A stretch of DNA of 64,000 bases from Enoplolaimus lenunculus (taxonomy: Eukaryota > Nematoda > Enoplea > Enoplida > Thoracostomopsidae), in assembly GCA_030248215.1 (NCBI GenBank), contig JASANG010001817.1, positions 33,700 to 97,699 of the forward strand, written 5' to 3'. Both the position numbers and the translations under genes were made by a program. Below the pieces are notes generated by a model. That model was not told where the DNA came from. It made no database searches and worked only from the letters and a program-made list of their open reading frames with translations. Each line of letters starts with the position of its first letter. The stretch's first letter is position 1. Positions 1 to 11,433 of this stretch are shown here, piece by piece.

Positions 1-279
1 ATACTCGAAACTGTCCCCAACTGATGCGACGCGTTTTATAGTCTAAATTGCAATATTAAATGCAGTTGCACTTTTAATCACTGCAAACAAATTGCGTTCT
101 GCAACCATATTTTTGCAGTGTAATTTTATTTAATAAATTACTATTTTAAGTTCTTTGCTGTTCCTACTTTTCTCAAACTCGAATGCAATCGATCTGTTTG
201 AGACTGCGATTAATTTTTTTAAATTTATGATTTAAGTTTTGAAACTAGAAGTGTATATCTGTAATATGAATATCCCCCC

Positions 280-280
<1 letters not shown>
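1..280. other. AT-rich stretch, nothing recognised
   Basis: No open frame, splice-flanked exon or repeat terminus that I recognise. It leads into a long TA dinucleotide tract. Confidence 0.5.

Positions 281-282
<2 letters not shown>

Positions 283-372
<90 letters not shown>
283..372. repeat. (TA)n microsatellite
   Basis: About 45 TA units with a few interruptions at the right end. The open frame across it is a Tyr-Ile dipeptide artefact. Confidence 0.95.
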
Positions 373-373
<1 letters not shown>

Positions 374-408
374 CGTTATAGCTCACCTACGGATCGACAA
401 AAACCGGC

Positions 409-566
409 TGACCAATTTGTATAACAGGACTGTAACAGTAGTATAACAATATTTCTACGTTTAAGCCTAAGCCGAAGTCTAAAGCCAGAAACATTAGTCC
501 AAAGCTTAAGCTTGCTCTATTGCAGTGCCGTAGACAAAGTTCCGTACCTGATCTTTACATGGGGCC
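409..566 (-). mobile_element. Family A TTAGGC-core MITE
   Basis: Complete copy in reverse. The left end matches the family right terminus (CAATGTAAAGAACAGG-like) and the right end is CTTTACATGGGGCC. The core is a degenerate CCTAAG array with the conserved AAGCTTAAGCTT box. No transposase: a non-autonomous DNA transposon. Confidence 0.75.
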
Positions 567-1744
567 ATTGGTGGATCCAAGCGGTGCAACCATGCCATTT
601 CATGAACACATGTGAGAAACAAACCATACAAACCGTTGTATTATGGTTTAAAGTTGTGTTTAAACCACGCCCGCTTCGCTGCCAAGTTTTTTGTTTCACG
701 CTAACTATTGCAGTTGCTGAACTGAAGCTGGGTACAGAAGTGGATCAAATCAAATACGAAAAATGTGCCAAATTTTTAACCACAGCACTCACTGGTTCGA
801 AATTTACAAGACCTATCACCAACTGGTATCACACAAAAAAGTATTTCTGAATTTATTCAGAAAAGTGTTTTCTGTGGTAAATCTGAAAAGTTTTGCTGAT
901 ATTTAAGACAATTTTTCTAAAAATAACTGGAAAACGTTTATTTTCAGACTTTATTTCAAAACATTTTTTGAAAATATTTCTGTTATAACAGAAATACTTT
1001 TCAAGTGCACCTTGCTAATCATATTTCTCAAATGTAATAAATTTTTCTTAAATATCAGAAATATTATTTTGAGTGAATAGAAGCTACACACATTTGAGAA
1101 TACGTGCTCATGTTTTAGAAGAAATTTATCCGGTTAGGACTCAAGGTAGGATTTGAAAAATTTGTTTTCGCGAAACGAATTATTGTTCGATTCGACTTCA
1201 TCTTGTGTCAAGAACTCCGTCATTGGGCTATTAGGAGACCAAATTATCTCTCAAACTTTAAAGTATTTCTAAAATTCAAACTAAAATTTCATATTTTAAA
1301 CAAATGTTTGCAAGTTTGTTTAAAAATATTTACATTTTGATTTCATTCTATAGAGAATTATAACACAGTTAAAAGTCGCAAAATATATTTAGTATTTGTT
1401 TATTTTGGCACTGTTTAAAAGTGCTTAATTTAAGGGGCGGGTGTGAATTTTGCCGGCTTACAAAATATTCAAGTTTAAAAATGTTTAAGCGTTTGTAAAT
1501 AAGCTGATTTCACATTGTTACAGTGGTAAAATTGTAACGTTCAACGAGAAGTTGACTAGACTATAAAATTGACAACGTGTATTTTGATATAAACCAGAAC
1601 ATTACTGATTATTTAGAAAAATATATAATTGCATAACCGCAAGATTTGTCAACGTTCGTTAAGTCGCTCAAATTACAATCGGCTCAACGGATTTTCAACC
1701 GGTATGCTCTGTGGTCAGTCGTCCCCTAATGATCAGATTAGCAC
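567..1744. other. Unassigned AT-rich stretch with family L relics
   Basis: Pieces around 720-830 and 1082-1110 match family L internal and terminal sequence (for example ACACATTTGAGAATACG). The rest has no recognisable feature. Confidence 0.35.
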
Positions 1745-2122
1745 GATACCCGCGGGTACACGCGGGGAAATTGCGGGTATACCGGCGGGTAAAGGAATTC
1801 AAATTGAGGTTGAAAATTCGTTAATTTAAAATTTCATAGGAAACGTGGAACCAGATAACGTAGAAACATTTGAATTTTTTAGACTGTTTTACTGTATGAG
1901 TGATAAACATTTATTTAGTAACATTAATGCACTGTAAAATTACACATTGGTGTAGAGCACTGAAGAAAAATAAGGGCGGGTAACGGTAAAGGAATTTTGC
2001 ACGGGTAAAGGCGGGTAATGGGTAAAGAAATTATGTGCGGGTATACCCTTGGATAAAGTAAAGTTTCCGCGGGTAAAACGCAGCGCGGGTAAAAATCTTT
2101 ACCCACGTACACCTCTGCTAAT
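1745..2122. mobile_element. Family O GGGTAAA-rich element
   Basis: A cluster of GCGGGTAAA/GGGTATACC motifs in both orientations. The right end reads in reverse as AGAGGTGTACGTGGGTAAAG, and the same end starts a second copy near 4.39 kb. The ends are imprecise. Confidence 0.5.
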
Positions 2123-2167
2123 AACATAGCTAGCGAAGTGGTCAGAATCTATCAAAGAGGGATGTCA

Positions 2168-2318
2168 CACTGTAAATTCCAGTGAGTTTAGTAATCAATT
2201 CAGCTAAAGACTTAGTTATTTTTGAGTTAATAACTGTCAACATTAACTCACACTGAGTTCAGTTGTTTCGCGTTAGTTGAATAATTAAGTCAGAGTGAGT
2301 TTCATTCAAAATTCATAA
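2168..2318 (+). mobile_element. Family D MITE, left half
   Basis: Starts CACTGTAAATTCCAGTGAGT, the family D terminus, and runs through the GAGTTAATAAC box. The right terminus is missing. Confidence 0.7.
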
Positions 2319-2502
2319 ATAAACAATTAATTTGTTCATATGCTTTGACCAGCTAAAAATTTTAAAGTCGTATTTGAGTTGTTCTGCGGCTTCGCTTGGA
2401 CGCCAGTTAACTTTTTGGGGTTTGGGATATATGGCTTCAAGGTGGGGCTGTTGAAGCCAAAAAGGCATCCATTACTAATAATCTGAATTTTATACAAATC
2501 TA

Positions 2503-2719
2503 CGCTCGTATTCTCAAATGTGTGTAGCATCTATCACCAGTTGGTTTTAGGCCTTGTAACTTTCCAATAATTGAGTGTCAATGATTGAAATGCAGCACAT
2601 TTTTTCGTACTTGATTTGTTTTACGTTCTGTGCCAATTTTGAGTTTCGCAATTGCAAGGATTCATCCATTTGAAAACCTATTTCTAAACTGGTGATAGAT
2701 GCTTTTGAGAATATGGCCC
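2503..2719 (+). mobile_element. Family L MITE
   Basis: Left end CGTATTCTCAAATGTGTGT, right end CTTTTGAGAATATGGCCC: inverted termini about 25 bp long around a unique interior. The same design recurs at 12198-12420. Confidence 0.65.
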
Positions 2720-2891
2720 ATGCAAAGATTAGGGCGAAACGTTTTCCTGTGGAACTAGAATAGAATAAGCTTAAGCTGTAGACTAATTTTTTTGTTTCAC
2801 TTAGGATTATAAATAAACTCATTCTTATGCTTAGGTTTAGGCTTAGGAATTAGCTTATAATACTGTTCCGCCGCTGTTCTTTACATTGGCA
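2715..2891 (+). mobile_element. Family A TTAGGC-core MITE
   Basis: Left end GGCCCATGCAAAGATTAGGG, right end CTGTTCTTTACATTGGC, with a TTAGG array between. It shares its first bases with the end of the neighbouring family L copy. Confidence 0.75.
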
Positions 2892-3061
2892 ATTTTTTCT
2901 TAAGCTTAGGCTTAGGCTTATGCTTTTAGGCTTGGGTTTACAAATAGGCTCATCCTTACGCTTAGGCTTAGGCTTAGGAATATGCTCATTCTTACGCTAA
3001 AAGGCCTTAGGCTTAGGCATGCTTATAAATACTGTTCAGCCCCTGATCCTTTACATTGGCC
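2892..3061 (+). mobile_element. Family A TTAGGC-core MITE, 5' truncated
   Basis: TTAGGC array plus the right terminus (GATCCTTTACATTGGC), abutting the previous copy with no second left end. It looks like array duplication inside one element or a nested insertion. Confidence 0.65.
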
Positions 3062-3485
3062 ATAAATATGATGCCGAACAACCGTGGTGATATGCGCTAT
3101 CACAGATTCAAAATACTAAACATCCACTAAAATCGTCTGTCTTGCACATAAGCACCGTTCTATATTCGACGTATTGTTTAGAATTTGTTGTTATTTCCAG
3201 CCTCCGCAGCCTCGTTTAACACAGCGAAAAGGTGTTTTCTAAAATTGCGTACATTTTTCGGCTTTTATTTGAGTTTAAAATTTTAGAAATTTTTTCCAAC
3301 AACAAATGTCTACAATATTTTGCAAAAGTTTTGCTGAGTCTAAAATTTATTTTAGAACACTTCAAAGTCTTAATTTTATTTTATAGTTTGAGTTTTAGCG
3401 TCAGTCGCCGTGTAGATTGTCTTTTATGTAATGGACCTGTACTTTGAGTACAGTTGAACAGCGTGGTTTGGTATGTTGGACATTG

Positions 3486-4315
3486 CACTGTAAATTTCAA
3501 CGAGTTGATTAATCAATTCAGTTAGCGAGTTAGTTTAAACTCATGTCACTCACACATTACCGTTTGTAGGTTGAGCACAAATAAAGCCCACCCTGTTCTT
3601 CTGGAACGGTATGGACGTCCATACCGTCTACCAGACTTACGTTTTGTCCACTGGTTACATAGCTAAAAAGCGGACATTTATGAGTTCAGCGCAACGGTGT
3701 GCGGACTAAATGTGTGTTGCAATAACGGTGTAGCTAGCTAAAGTTTTAAATGTAAGTTCTTATATATGCCACAAATTTTAAAAGTAGCTAATATACGCGA
3801 AATCGTTTAAAATGTTTGTAAAAGTTCAGTTCTGAGCTACACTTGGGTATATTTGGCATCAGGGCTCAAAAATGATCGAATTTTTAATGCACTTGGCTAC
3901 AGTAATATTTTGGATGTTCCAATGTTAAATGCTTACTTCTCAATTTAGAGCCCCAAAGATGCGTTTTACGTCGGCTACAACATAATGCAACTTTAATCAA
4001 TTTGAAAAATTTAGTATTTTATGAGTTGCATAAATCACTGCACCGGACATACATTAGAAATATTGATAGCTATGCGGATATTTTTCTCTCAGAACAACGG
4101 TATCGAAATGGTCGCTGTTATAGTTGAACTACGGACGGACTTTTATTTAGCTAACTATACTGTTGGACGTTGCGCGTGCGCAGAGAGCTGTTAGTAACGT
4201 GTAACTGACAAGAATGAATTGAATCTGCTCAAAATTCTGAGTTCTGATAGTCCTAGGTCAGATTGAGTGGATTGAACTCTTTTGAGTTAAAATCAACTCA
4301 CTGAAATTTACAGTG
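3486..4315 (+). mobile_element. Family D MITE split by ~640 bp insert
   Basis: Left part 3486-3555 starts CACTGTAAATTTCAACGAG. Right part ~4198-4315 ends CTGAAATTTACAGTG. Together they make a near-complete ~200 bp family D element. Confidence 0.65.
3556..4197. other. Unclassified insert inside family D copy
   Basis: Unique sequence of about 640 bp with a locally GC-richer start (a GGACGTCCATACCG palindrome near 3612) and a right end near GCGCGTGCGCAGAGAG. No coding frame or family was recognised. It is bounded on both sides by family D sequence, so it is probably a younger insertion. Confidence 0.4.
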
Positions 4316-4391
4316 TGGCCGGTTCATTATCTTGAATTTTTTGCTGATAATTGATTGCAGCTTGTTGGTAATCTATGGTAATTGTGAAACA

Positions 4392-5045
4392 CCCAGAGTT
4401 GAGTGTAGGTAAAGATTTTTTACCCGACCCACGTTTTACCGAGACAAATAAGATTTTTTACACTGCAAAAAATTGTGAGTCAAATTGACTCTCTCCGAAA
4501 TAGGCTCTACGGGACTACACAAACTGAGTCAAATTCGACTCAGCCAGAGTCAAACATGCGACTCAGTGAATCGAATTTGACTCTGTCGGAGTCGAATTTT
4601 GACTCAATTTGTGTAGTTCCGTAGAGCCTATTTCGGAGAGAGTCAATTTGACTCACCATTTTTCGCCGTGTACCCGCAGGTTTGCGCACGCTAGAAAGAT
4701 CTATCTACGACCCACCTTTTACCCGGGATTGAAGTTAAACGAGTATTTCAAAGATTGCTGGTAATTTGCAATTTAATTGATGTTTTGCGTTATAGTTTCA
4801 ATGAATTTTACACATGAAAATTTACTAGAAACAACAAAATTTCAAACCCAATTAAAGCACTGAACTTTTGCTTTCTAACTATCACTGACTATAGCTTGTT
4901 TTATAGCATATGTTTTGCACCTCAACTGTTAAAGTTTTGGCTCGGGTAAACGCTGTCAATTTTTTACCCGCGTGATACAAACGTTTTACTCGCCGGTATA
5001 CCCCTGAAATTTTTTACCCGACTCGCGTCGTTTACCCGAGGGTAC
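4392..5045. mobile_element. Family O element with nested family E copy
   Basis: Left end GTGTAGGTAAAGATTTTTTA and right part rich in TTTACCCG repeats ending near CGTTTACCCGAGGGTACC, as in the 1.75 kb copy. It is interrupted by a palindromic family E element. Confidence 0.5.
4461..4670. mobile_element. Family E palindromic MITE
   Basis: CACTGCAAAAAATTGTGAGTC at the left, GACTCACCATTTTTCGCCGTG at the right, TA on both flanks. The two halves are close to perfect inverted repeats, so the whole element could fold into one hairpin of about 100 bp. Confidence 0.8.
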
Positions 5046-6177
5046 CTGTGGTTTCCAGCGGTTAAAGTCCCACTATAAAACCACCATGGACGTAGCCTGG
5101 ATTCTAGTTTGGCAAAGGCCACGGCACAATGAAAATAATCATATCAATAGAGTTTGGATGAGTTTTATAACTTCAAAGAATTACCTTTTTCTACCGTCAG
5201 TTTAGGCTGACATCAGCAAGATATGGGGTAAGCATATTTGGTTTTATTTTAATGTCTATCTGCCTTTCGTTATTAATAGAAATGAATTCGTCAAAATCAT
5301 CGGGGGATCCTAATCTTTCGGCCACCCTCGGTTGACTACGCCCCTGTGCCGAGAATTGTTAGATATAAGGATCAAGTCCTCAGCAAGGACAACGCGTTAG
5401 AGGAGCGAAATAATTACAAGGGTGAATATGTGGGCACCGCATGATTTGGTGCCAAAACTGTATAAATGAGCCACAAATTTTCTAAACGAATTATATCCTC
5501 ATTGGCCCGTTTTCACGACAGACTCTCGATCTAAAATTTTGATTCGTGTATTTGTTTAACTGTTTATAATCGCTAGCTTTTCATTGGTCGCGTAAGGGTG
5601 ACGCAACATTTGTGTCGCAGTACCGTCATTGGTCGACCGTCATTGTACGTCACCGTGTGCTATCGTACGCGAGTGATTCGCGTACAGTACAGCACGGTGA
5701 TAAACGGTTATATACCGTGACTGACTGTGACGGACGGTGAAAGACGTCGATGCAACACAATTAAATTATTTAAAAAGTATAACGTTGCGGTAACTTTTGA
5801 ACCAACAATCGAACAACTCAAAAAATTTAAGTTGTATTCTGAGGTTGTGCCGTTGACCCCAACCAACGCGTGCACCCAAAGCGGATATAATATTTTTAAG
5901 TCGATTATAATACAGAAACGTTCAACTGACAATGTAAACGGTATTACAGGACGATATTCAACGACAGGTACAGCGGGGATTATGCGAGACTAGTCAACCC
6001 CCCAGTTATTGGCCGAAAGTATTGATTAAACTTGAACGAAGGTTTGAAATAGAACAGGGTTCCAGTGGTACATTTTCGATTTTATATGGATGAAGACATC
6101 GCCACCCCTTTGAATAATCCTGGATTCATCAGTGAGAAATGGTTGCGTGGTTTGTTAGAATATAATCTTTGCGGGGA
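5046..6177. other. Unassigned stretch with two CCAAT-type motifs
   Basis: Around 5585-5730 there are repeated TCATTGGTCG motifs and ACGGTGA repeats in locally GC-richer DNA. This could be a promoter, but no initiator ATG with a convincing frame follows. A minus-strand frame at 5727-5932 after TTGTCAG (Asp-Leu-Lys, Pro-Leu-Trp, Leu-Val-Gly) vaguely resembles the nitrobindin-like exon at 39.3 kb. I do not call it a gene. Confidence 0.25.
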
Positions 6178-6342
6178 CGTAGCCAAGGGTAGCGGAGGGG
6201 GGGGGGTCAGCTCCCCCTGAAAAATTTTCAATTCCTCCATAGTAAAACTTCGAACTTGCTTGTAAGTCATTGAAAACCCTTGTATGCCCCTCCTTACATT
6301 TTTTAGACCACCCGCACCCGGTAGGAAGGTGAGCTGGCTACA
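6178..6342 (-). mobile_element. Family H MITE
   Basis: Reverse copy bounded by CGTAGCCAAGG and GTGAGCTGGCTAC. The internal GACTTACAAGCAAG-type box shared by the other H copies is present. Confidence 0.65.
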
Positions 6343-6786
6343 GACCTGAATCTCTATAATATGGCTCCAGTTGCGTGCACTTGTACCACCAAGGAAAAAA
6401 GAAATTCAGCGAAAAAAAATTTCGGAACTTCACGCAAGTGCGCCCGTCTCGCGGAATTTAGGCAAAACGTCCTAGTTTCAGCCAGCCATTTTTGCGGCCG
6501 ACTAAAGGCCACTAGGAGCGGCATTTCATTTTAAATTCGTCACACGTGGACCGGTGAAATAAACAAGGTCCTAAAAGTTTCTCAGTTTATCGGTCGGGTT
6601 TTTGTGTGGCAGTGTCGAATAAACCTGTGGGTGGGTGTCTGGTTGCGTGGAAAAAAAGCGACTTAAACGTGTTTTTACACCGTAACATGGAAACATTTCG
6701 TTGGCAACATAATCGCCAAGTATATTTCTATTATTTGGTTTACGGTTGTTTTCTGATGGGGCTAATCTGTTTGGGGTCCAGGTCCA

Positions 6787-7100
6787 GGGCCTGTATTCTC
6801 GAATGTGTGTAGCACAAATCACCAGTTGCGTGATAGGTATTTTAACTATTGAACCAGTGATTGCCGAGGGTGAAAAAATTCAGTTTTGAGCTGAACAACT
6901 GTAATAGTTAGTAAGTTTGAAACCTATTGCTTACTGATGACAGTTGCTGTATACATTTGATAAAATAGCCAATATTCTCGAATATGTATAGCAAAACAGC
7001 CTAACCATTGCAGTTGTAAAACTCAAAATTTGCACTGAAGTAGGGATAATTATACGCGAAAAATATGCTGAATTTTGAGCCACAGCACATTCACTGATAC
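6787..7100 (+). mobile_element. Family L MITE, two overlapping partial copies
   Basis: The first starts TGTATTCTCGAATGTGTG. A second start, AATATTCTCGAATATG, appears at about 6972. Internal ATTTGAAAACCTATTGC-like sequence is shared with 12198-12420. Confidence 0.5.
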
Positions 7101-7115
7101 GCAGCTGAACACAGG

Positions 7116-7271
7116 GCCGTAGACCGCTCACCTTGCTGGGGGAGCAAAAATTGTTCCAGGAGGGGCATATAAGGGTTTTCAAAGACTTACAAGTAAAGTT
7201 TTAAATTTTATAGGTGGGGCCAAGAATCTTCCAGAGATGGCTTTGCTCCAATGGTCCGCCTCGGGCTACGG
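7116..7271 (+). mobile_element. Family H MITE
   Basis: Starts near CCGTAGACCGCTCACC, ends CGGGCTACGG, with the GACTTACAAG box internally. Termini are inverted CCGTAG. Confidence 0.65.
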
Positions 7272-8150
7272 GTTCGCCTGAAGATTAATACCATTATAGG
7301 TACTTGTGTACTTTTCTTTACAAAAATTTTTCCTCGACATTTATAGAATAGGGTGGTATGGGCAGTTTTTATTATTTAATCAGGATGTTACCTCCCCTGA
7401 TCCTCATCAAAAAATTTAATGAGATTCTAAACGAGATGGGGGGCGGTCACTTCGCAACCCCATCACTAAGCGGTTCATTTCCACAAGTTAAAAATTCAAA
7501 TGAAATATTTTTAATGTCTTTTCTACGTTTCAGTATAAGATGCCCCTGGCTCATGCATCTTGGGCCGGCGGCAGTTCCGATTTTGCTTAAGGTTGCTTGA
7601 AATGGCGGTGAGATCAGGGGGTGGAACCCCTCCCTGATTGCAAAATAAATGGATCTACACAATGCGATTCTAGAAATAGAGGGGAAACTTTGCCAATTTA
7701 TCAAACTGAACAGTGGTGCGAGGTGAAGAACTAAACAAATATCACATAGAACCAGACCAAAATAGGCCTTTCAAACCTAGCCCCAAACGCCCAGGTTCTG
7801 AGTAAACTGGTATCCTTTGACACGTATCACCAGTTACCATCTGAACCAGTTTCGATATATCGCTTCAACACTCGGGCTTAAAGTTTACAGTTTGGGTTCG
7901 ATATTTGAAGAATTTGACCTAAAACTTGAAAATGAACCCTGGCGCATTTCGGCACATTTCTTAACCCTGATGTGTTCATTGCCAAACGGTTGTATCTCGT
8001 GTGCGCTTATATCTTGTCTAACGGTTCCAGTTTAAAATACGGTTGTGTGGCAACCGGTATCGGACGGGTAATGGATCAGTGTTTTGTAATCCCTTGAAAT
8101 TAAAGTTTAAAAGATGTAAGCCTAATTTGAATAGTAGGAATGTTTTAGCG
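7272..8150. other. Unassigned stretch
   Basis: Several 70-85 codon frames on both strands, none with splice consensus, signal peptide or recognisable motif. A repeat is likely but no second copy was identified in the window. Confidence 0.3.
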
Positions 8151-8414
8151 GGTATCACGACAATTCGTCGACCAACAACTCGTCCGTCGACAGACTCCAT
8201 TTCATCTGAAATTTTATCGACTCAACATTTCGTTACCCGTCACTATGCTAACGCTGAGGCTTAGGCTTAGGCTTAGGTATAAACTCATTCTTACACTTAG
8301 ACTTAGGCTTGGGCTTGAGCTAAGGAATAGACTCAATCTTGCGCTTAGACATAGGCGTTGGTGTAGGCTTAGGAATATGCTTACATTGTTCCGCCCCTGT
8401 TCTTTGCATTGGTC
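8151..8414 (+). mobile_element. Chimeric element: family J left half, family A right half
   Basis: Left part starts GGTATCACGACAATTCGTC and follows family J to about 8258. A TTAGGC array follows, and the right end is GTTCCGCCCCTGTTCTTTG, the family A terminus. The shared core is the likely exchange point. Confidence 0.7.
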
Positions 8415-8684
8415 CTAATTTCCAAAAACTTACTATGATTCAACATAGTTTGGTAGTTAAATACTACGTCAAAACAACATGCATTTTGGAAATAATTTCA
8501 AAAAATACAAAGATATAAAAACTATTTTTCTTCAAGTTTTCCTATTTTCTATTTCTAAATAGAATTTGTTTTTGAAAATCGAATTTCAGTGTTTTGTGAA
8601 AAAATTTAACCAAAAGTTGCCAAATGTTAAAGTTAAACACGATTTCAAACTGTGAATTCCATTTCGATGCGACATCACCTTTTT

Positions 8685-8959
8685 GGACCATGTTACTTTA
8701 AGGGGCGTCCAGGTTTCTGGTGGGTCTATAAAAGGGTACGTTTGGATTCTAGATTACATTTTTTGCTGCGGCTTAGGCTTAGGCTTGGGCTTAGGAACAC
8801 ATTTTTGCAACGCTTAGGCGCAGGGTTAGACTTAGGAACACATTTTTGCAACGCTTAGGCGCAGGCTTAGACTTAGGAACACATTTTGCAACGCTTAGGT
8901 GCAGACTTAGGTTTAGCAATACGCTTAATCTACTGTTACGCCCCTAAAAGTAACGTTGA
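8685..8959 (+). mobile_element. Family C TTAGGC-core MITE
   Basis: Left end GGACCATGTTACTTTAAGGG, right end CGCCCCTAAAAGTAACGTTG. The core contains TTAGGC hexamers and three ~50 bp tandem units with AACACATTTTTGCAACGC. Confidence 0.8.
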
Positions 8960-9029
8960 CTACTTTTTTATAATCAGCCATGTTAAAAGTTGTTTTGTAC
9001 TCGTGTGCGATTCAATAGTTTGATCCCAA

Positions 9030-9130
9030 AAGCAGGGTGCAACCGGAGTTGAAGGATGCTCGAGCAGGAACCGGAGCCTGAGGTCAACAATACTTGCTAG
9101 AACTGGAGCCAGAGGTAAAGGCAGAGATGA
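9030..9130. repeat. GGAACC/GGAGCC-rich relic related to family K
   Basis: Several ACCGGAG/AACCGGAGCC motifs like those at 28.5-28.9, 25.4 and 31.2-31.6 kb. No clear ends. Confidence 0.35.
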
Positions 9131-9236
9131 CGCGAAATTTGGTAGCTTAAACAAAATTTACTTTGTTAATTTTAGCAATTTGGTTTTAGATTATACCTTT
9201 AAAAAAAGCCAATTTTCTTAAAATTGTACCAAAACT

Positions 9237-9378
9237 GGTCCAGGTTACTTTTACGACCGTCCCGGTTTCTGGTGGGTCGGTAACAGAGTAGGCTTACATT
9301 CTAGACTATATTTTTTGCTTAGGCTTAGGCATAGGAATACGCCCAATCTACTGTTACGGGCGTAAAAGTAACATTGGC
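9237..9378 (+). mobile_element. Family C TTAGGC-core MITE
   Basis: Left end GGTCCAGGTTACTTTTACG, right end GTAAAAGTAACATTGGCC, short TTAGGC core. Confidence 0.75.
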
Positions 9379-9513
9379 CCCAAAACTTACATAGCCAAAC
9401 GTACCGAACGATACTTTTTTGGCTAAAAGATAAAAAACTTCACTACCAAACTTTCGCAACCTTCTGCAAAAAACTAACCGGAGTCGTAGAACGATCCGGA
9501 GGTCACGGTATTA

Positions 9514-9620
9514 AATCAACTCCGTGTGAGATAATGTTTACTGTTATCGACTCAGAAATAACCAGAAATGACTAATTCGCTCTCTGAGTTGATTGATTAA
9601 CTCATTGAAATTTACAGTGT
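9514..9620 (+). mobile_element. Family D MITE, right half
   Basis: Ends GAAATTTACAGTG followed by TA. Internal GAGTTGATTGATTAACTC is present; the left half is missing. Confidence 0.7.
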
Positions 9621-10048
9621 ACTCTGCTCAGAACATAACCTCGTGCACCATTTTCGCTTTGTTCGGCTTGAAATTACGGACTTGGAGAATCGGTATTGCG
9701 TGCGGGTAAATTTCTAGAGACACAGAAAAGTTTCCACCCTACTTTATACCAGATAAACCGCTAGTAAATATAGCGACTGACAACGTCAAAAATGCCGGCG
9801 GCATCGAGAACAACAACATACCGGATATTAAAAAATTAAGCTTAAACCGGAAGTCGATGAAAATTATTATTTCATATAAAAAATGTCAATTACTCTTTCA
9901 GATTTATAATTTTAAAATAACAACAGTATTTACGCCGAGGTTTTACTCGAGTTTCCTACAGACACTTACTGTAAGATGCTTAGGAATTGGGGTTCCACTA
10001 ATGACGGTTGGTTTTTGGTTTTTGTTTAGGGATAAAATGAAACTTTTT

Positions 10049-10130
10049 GGCCCCTGTAAAGATCAAGGGCGGAACGTTTTTCTACGGGACTTGAAAAGAG
10101 TAAGCTTAAGTTTTAGACTAATTGTTCAAA
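10049..10130 (+). mobile_element. Family A MITE, left end only
   Basis: GGCCCCTGTAAAGATCAAGG through GAGTAAGCTTAAGTTTTAG, then unrelated sequence. Confidence 0.65.
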
Positions 10131-10154
10131 ATTATGTCAAAAGGGTAAAATGTA

Positions 10155-10406
10155 CACTGTAAATTCAAATGAGTTGATTAATCAATTCAACTAGCGAGTT
10201 GGTTATTTCTGAATTAATATCAGTAAACATAAACTCACTATGAGTTGATTTCATTCTCAAGCTGAGTTGAATTGACTTTGGGCGAGTTGGTTAATTAACT
10301 CAGAATGAATTGAGTCAACTCAAAATTCTTAGTTCTGATAGTCCAAACTCAGACTGAGTGATTCAACTCATTCTGAGTTAAAATCAACTCACTGAAATTT
10401 ACAGTG
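10155..10406 (+). mobile_element. Family D MITE, full length
   Basis: CACTGTAAATTCAAATGAG to CTGAAATTTACAGTG, flanked by TA on both sides as in Tc1/mariner-type insertions. The interior is mostly GAGTTGATT/AACTCA motifs in both orientations. Used here as the family reference. Confidence 0.85.
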
Positions 10407-10611
10407 TAACGTACCAAACAAATGAATTTTATAAAATTATATGCAAGAATTTTAACCGTAGCCGGACACTGAGCCACAAGTGGATTTTCTGCCGGATCTG
10501 GAGCTGGAGGCCTACTTCCGGTAATACCTTGCCATAAGCGCTTGGGTATCACATATTATTTTGCTTTGTTAAAAGGTTAATTTTGTCTTGTTCCGGGTTC
10601 ATCATCTCAAC

Positions 10612-10773
10612 GGCCCATGTTACTTTAAGGGCCGTAGAGGTTTCCGGTGGGTCTATAAAACGGTGTGTTTAGATTCTAGATTACAATTTCTGGCTTAGGC
10701 TTAGGCTTAGGCTTAGGCTTAGGCTTAGGAATACGCTTAATCTACTGTTACGGCCCTAAAAGTAACATTGGCC
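10612..10773 (+). mobile_element. Family C TTAGGC-core MITE with perfect 8-bp target duplication
   Basis: Starts GGCCCATGTTACTTTAAGGG, ends AAAAGTAACATTGGCC, six TTAGGC hexamers inside. The octamer ATCTCAAC stands at 10604-10611 and again at 10774-10781. An 8-bp duplication fits hAT- or P-like transposition. Confidence 0.9.
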
Positions 10774-11148
10774 ATCTCAACTATGGCCCTTTCGCAACCG
10801 GTATTCTTTGCAAATTTGTCAGCAAATACAACATTGTCGACTCGGCGAATATTTTTGCAATATTTTCATGTAGTGCATGCACGGAGTCATGAAGATATTG
10901 CAAAAAAAAAAACAATTTAATCCTTGAAAATTGCACAAAAACTGCATTTTATTGTTTTGTTTTCTGCTTTTAAGCAATGTGTTTGAGTTTCTGATCGCGA
11001 TTTTTACACATTTTGCAACGTTTTTTTATGCAAAAAAAGTGTTGTTTTTCGGTGTATTTTTTTAGATTTTGTGTTTATGTTCGCATGGAAGGGTGACGAA
11101 TCACAATTCAACGATGTAATTTATACTCCTTCGGTCAGCAAAGTATTC

Positions 11149-11398
11149 ACTGTAAATTCCAGTGAGTTGATTTTAACTCAGAATGAATTGAATCACTCAG
11201 CCTGAGTTAAGACTATTAGAACTCAGAATTTTGAGCTGATTCAATTCATTATGAGTTAATTAAGCAACTCACCCATAGTCAACTCAACTCACAGTGAGAA
11301 TCAAATCAACTCAGAGTTAGTTCAAGTTTACTGTTTTTAACACCGAAAGAACTAACTTTACGTCTGAGTTGATTAATTAACTCATTGGAATTTACATT
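11149..11398 (-). mobile_element. Family D MITE
   Basis: CACTGTAAATTCCAGTGAG to TTGGAATTTACATTG. The interior is in reverse order relative to the 10.15 kb copy. Confidence 0.8.
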
Positions 11399-11433
11399 GC
11401 TGTCTTCCTTAATTAATCATGTTTTCGTTTTCG

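Noticed and set aside
239-424. 61-codon frame over the TA repeat
   Set aside because: Pure Tyr-Ile dipeptide from a microsatellite.
2820-3061. TTAGGC arrays as telomere or subtelomere
   Set aside because: The arrays are short, degenerate, scattered through the window and enclosed by transposon termini with target duplications.
5727-5993. Gene at 5.7-6.0 kb
   Set aside because: The plus frame starts at GTG with no ATG context; the minus frame has only a faint likeness to nitrobindin exon 2 and no donor. Kept as a note only.
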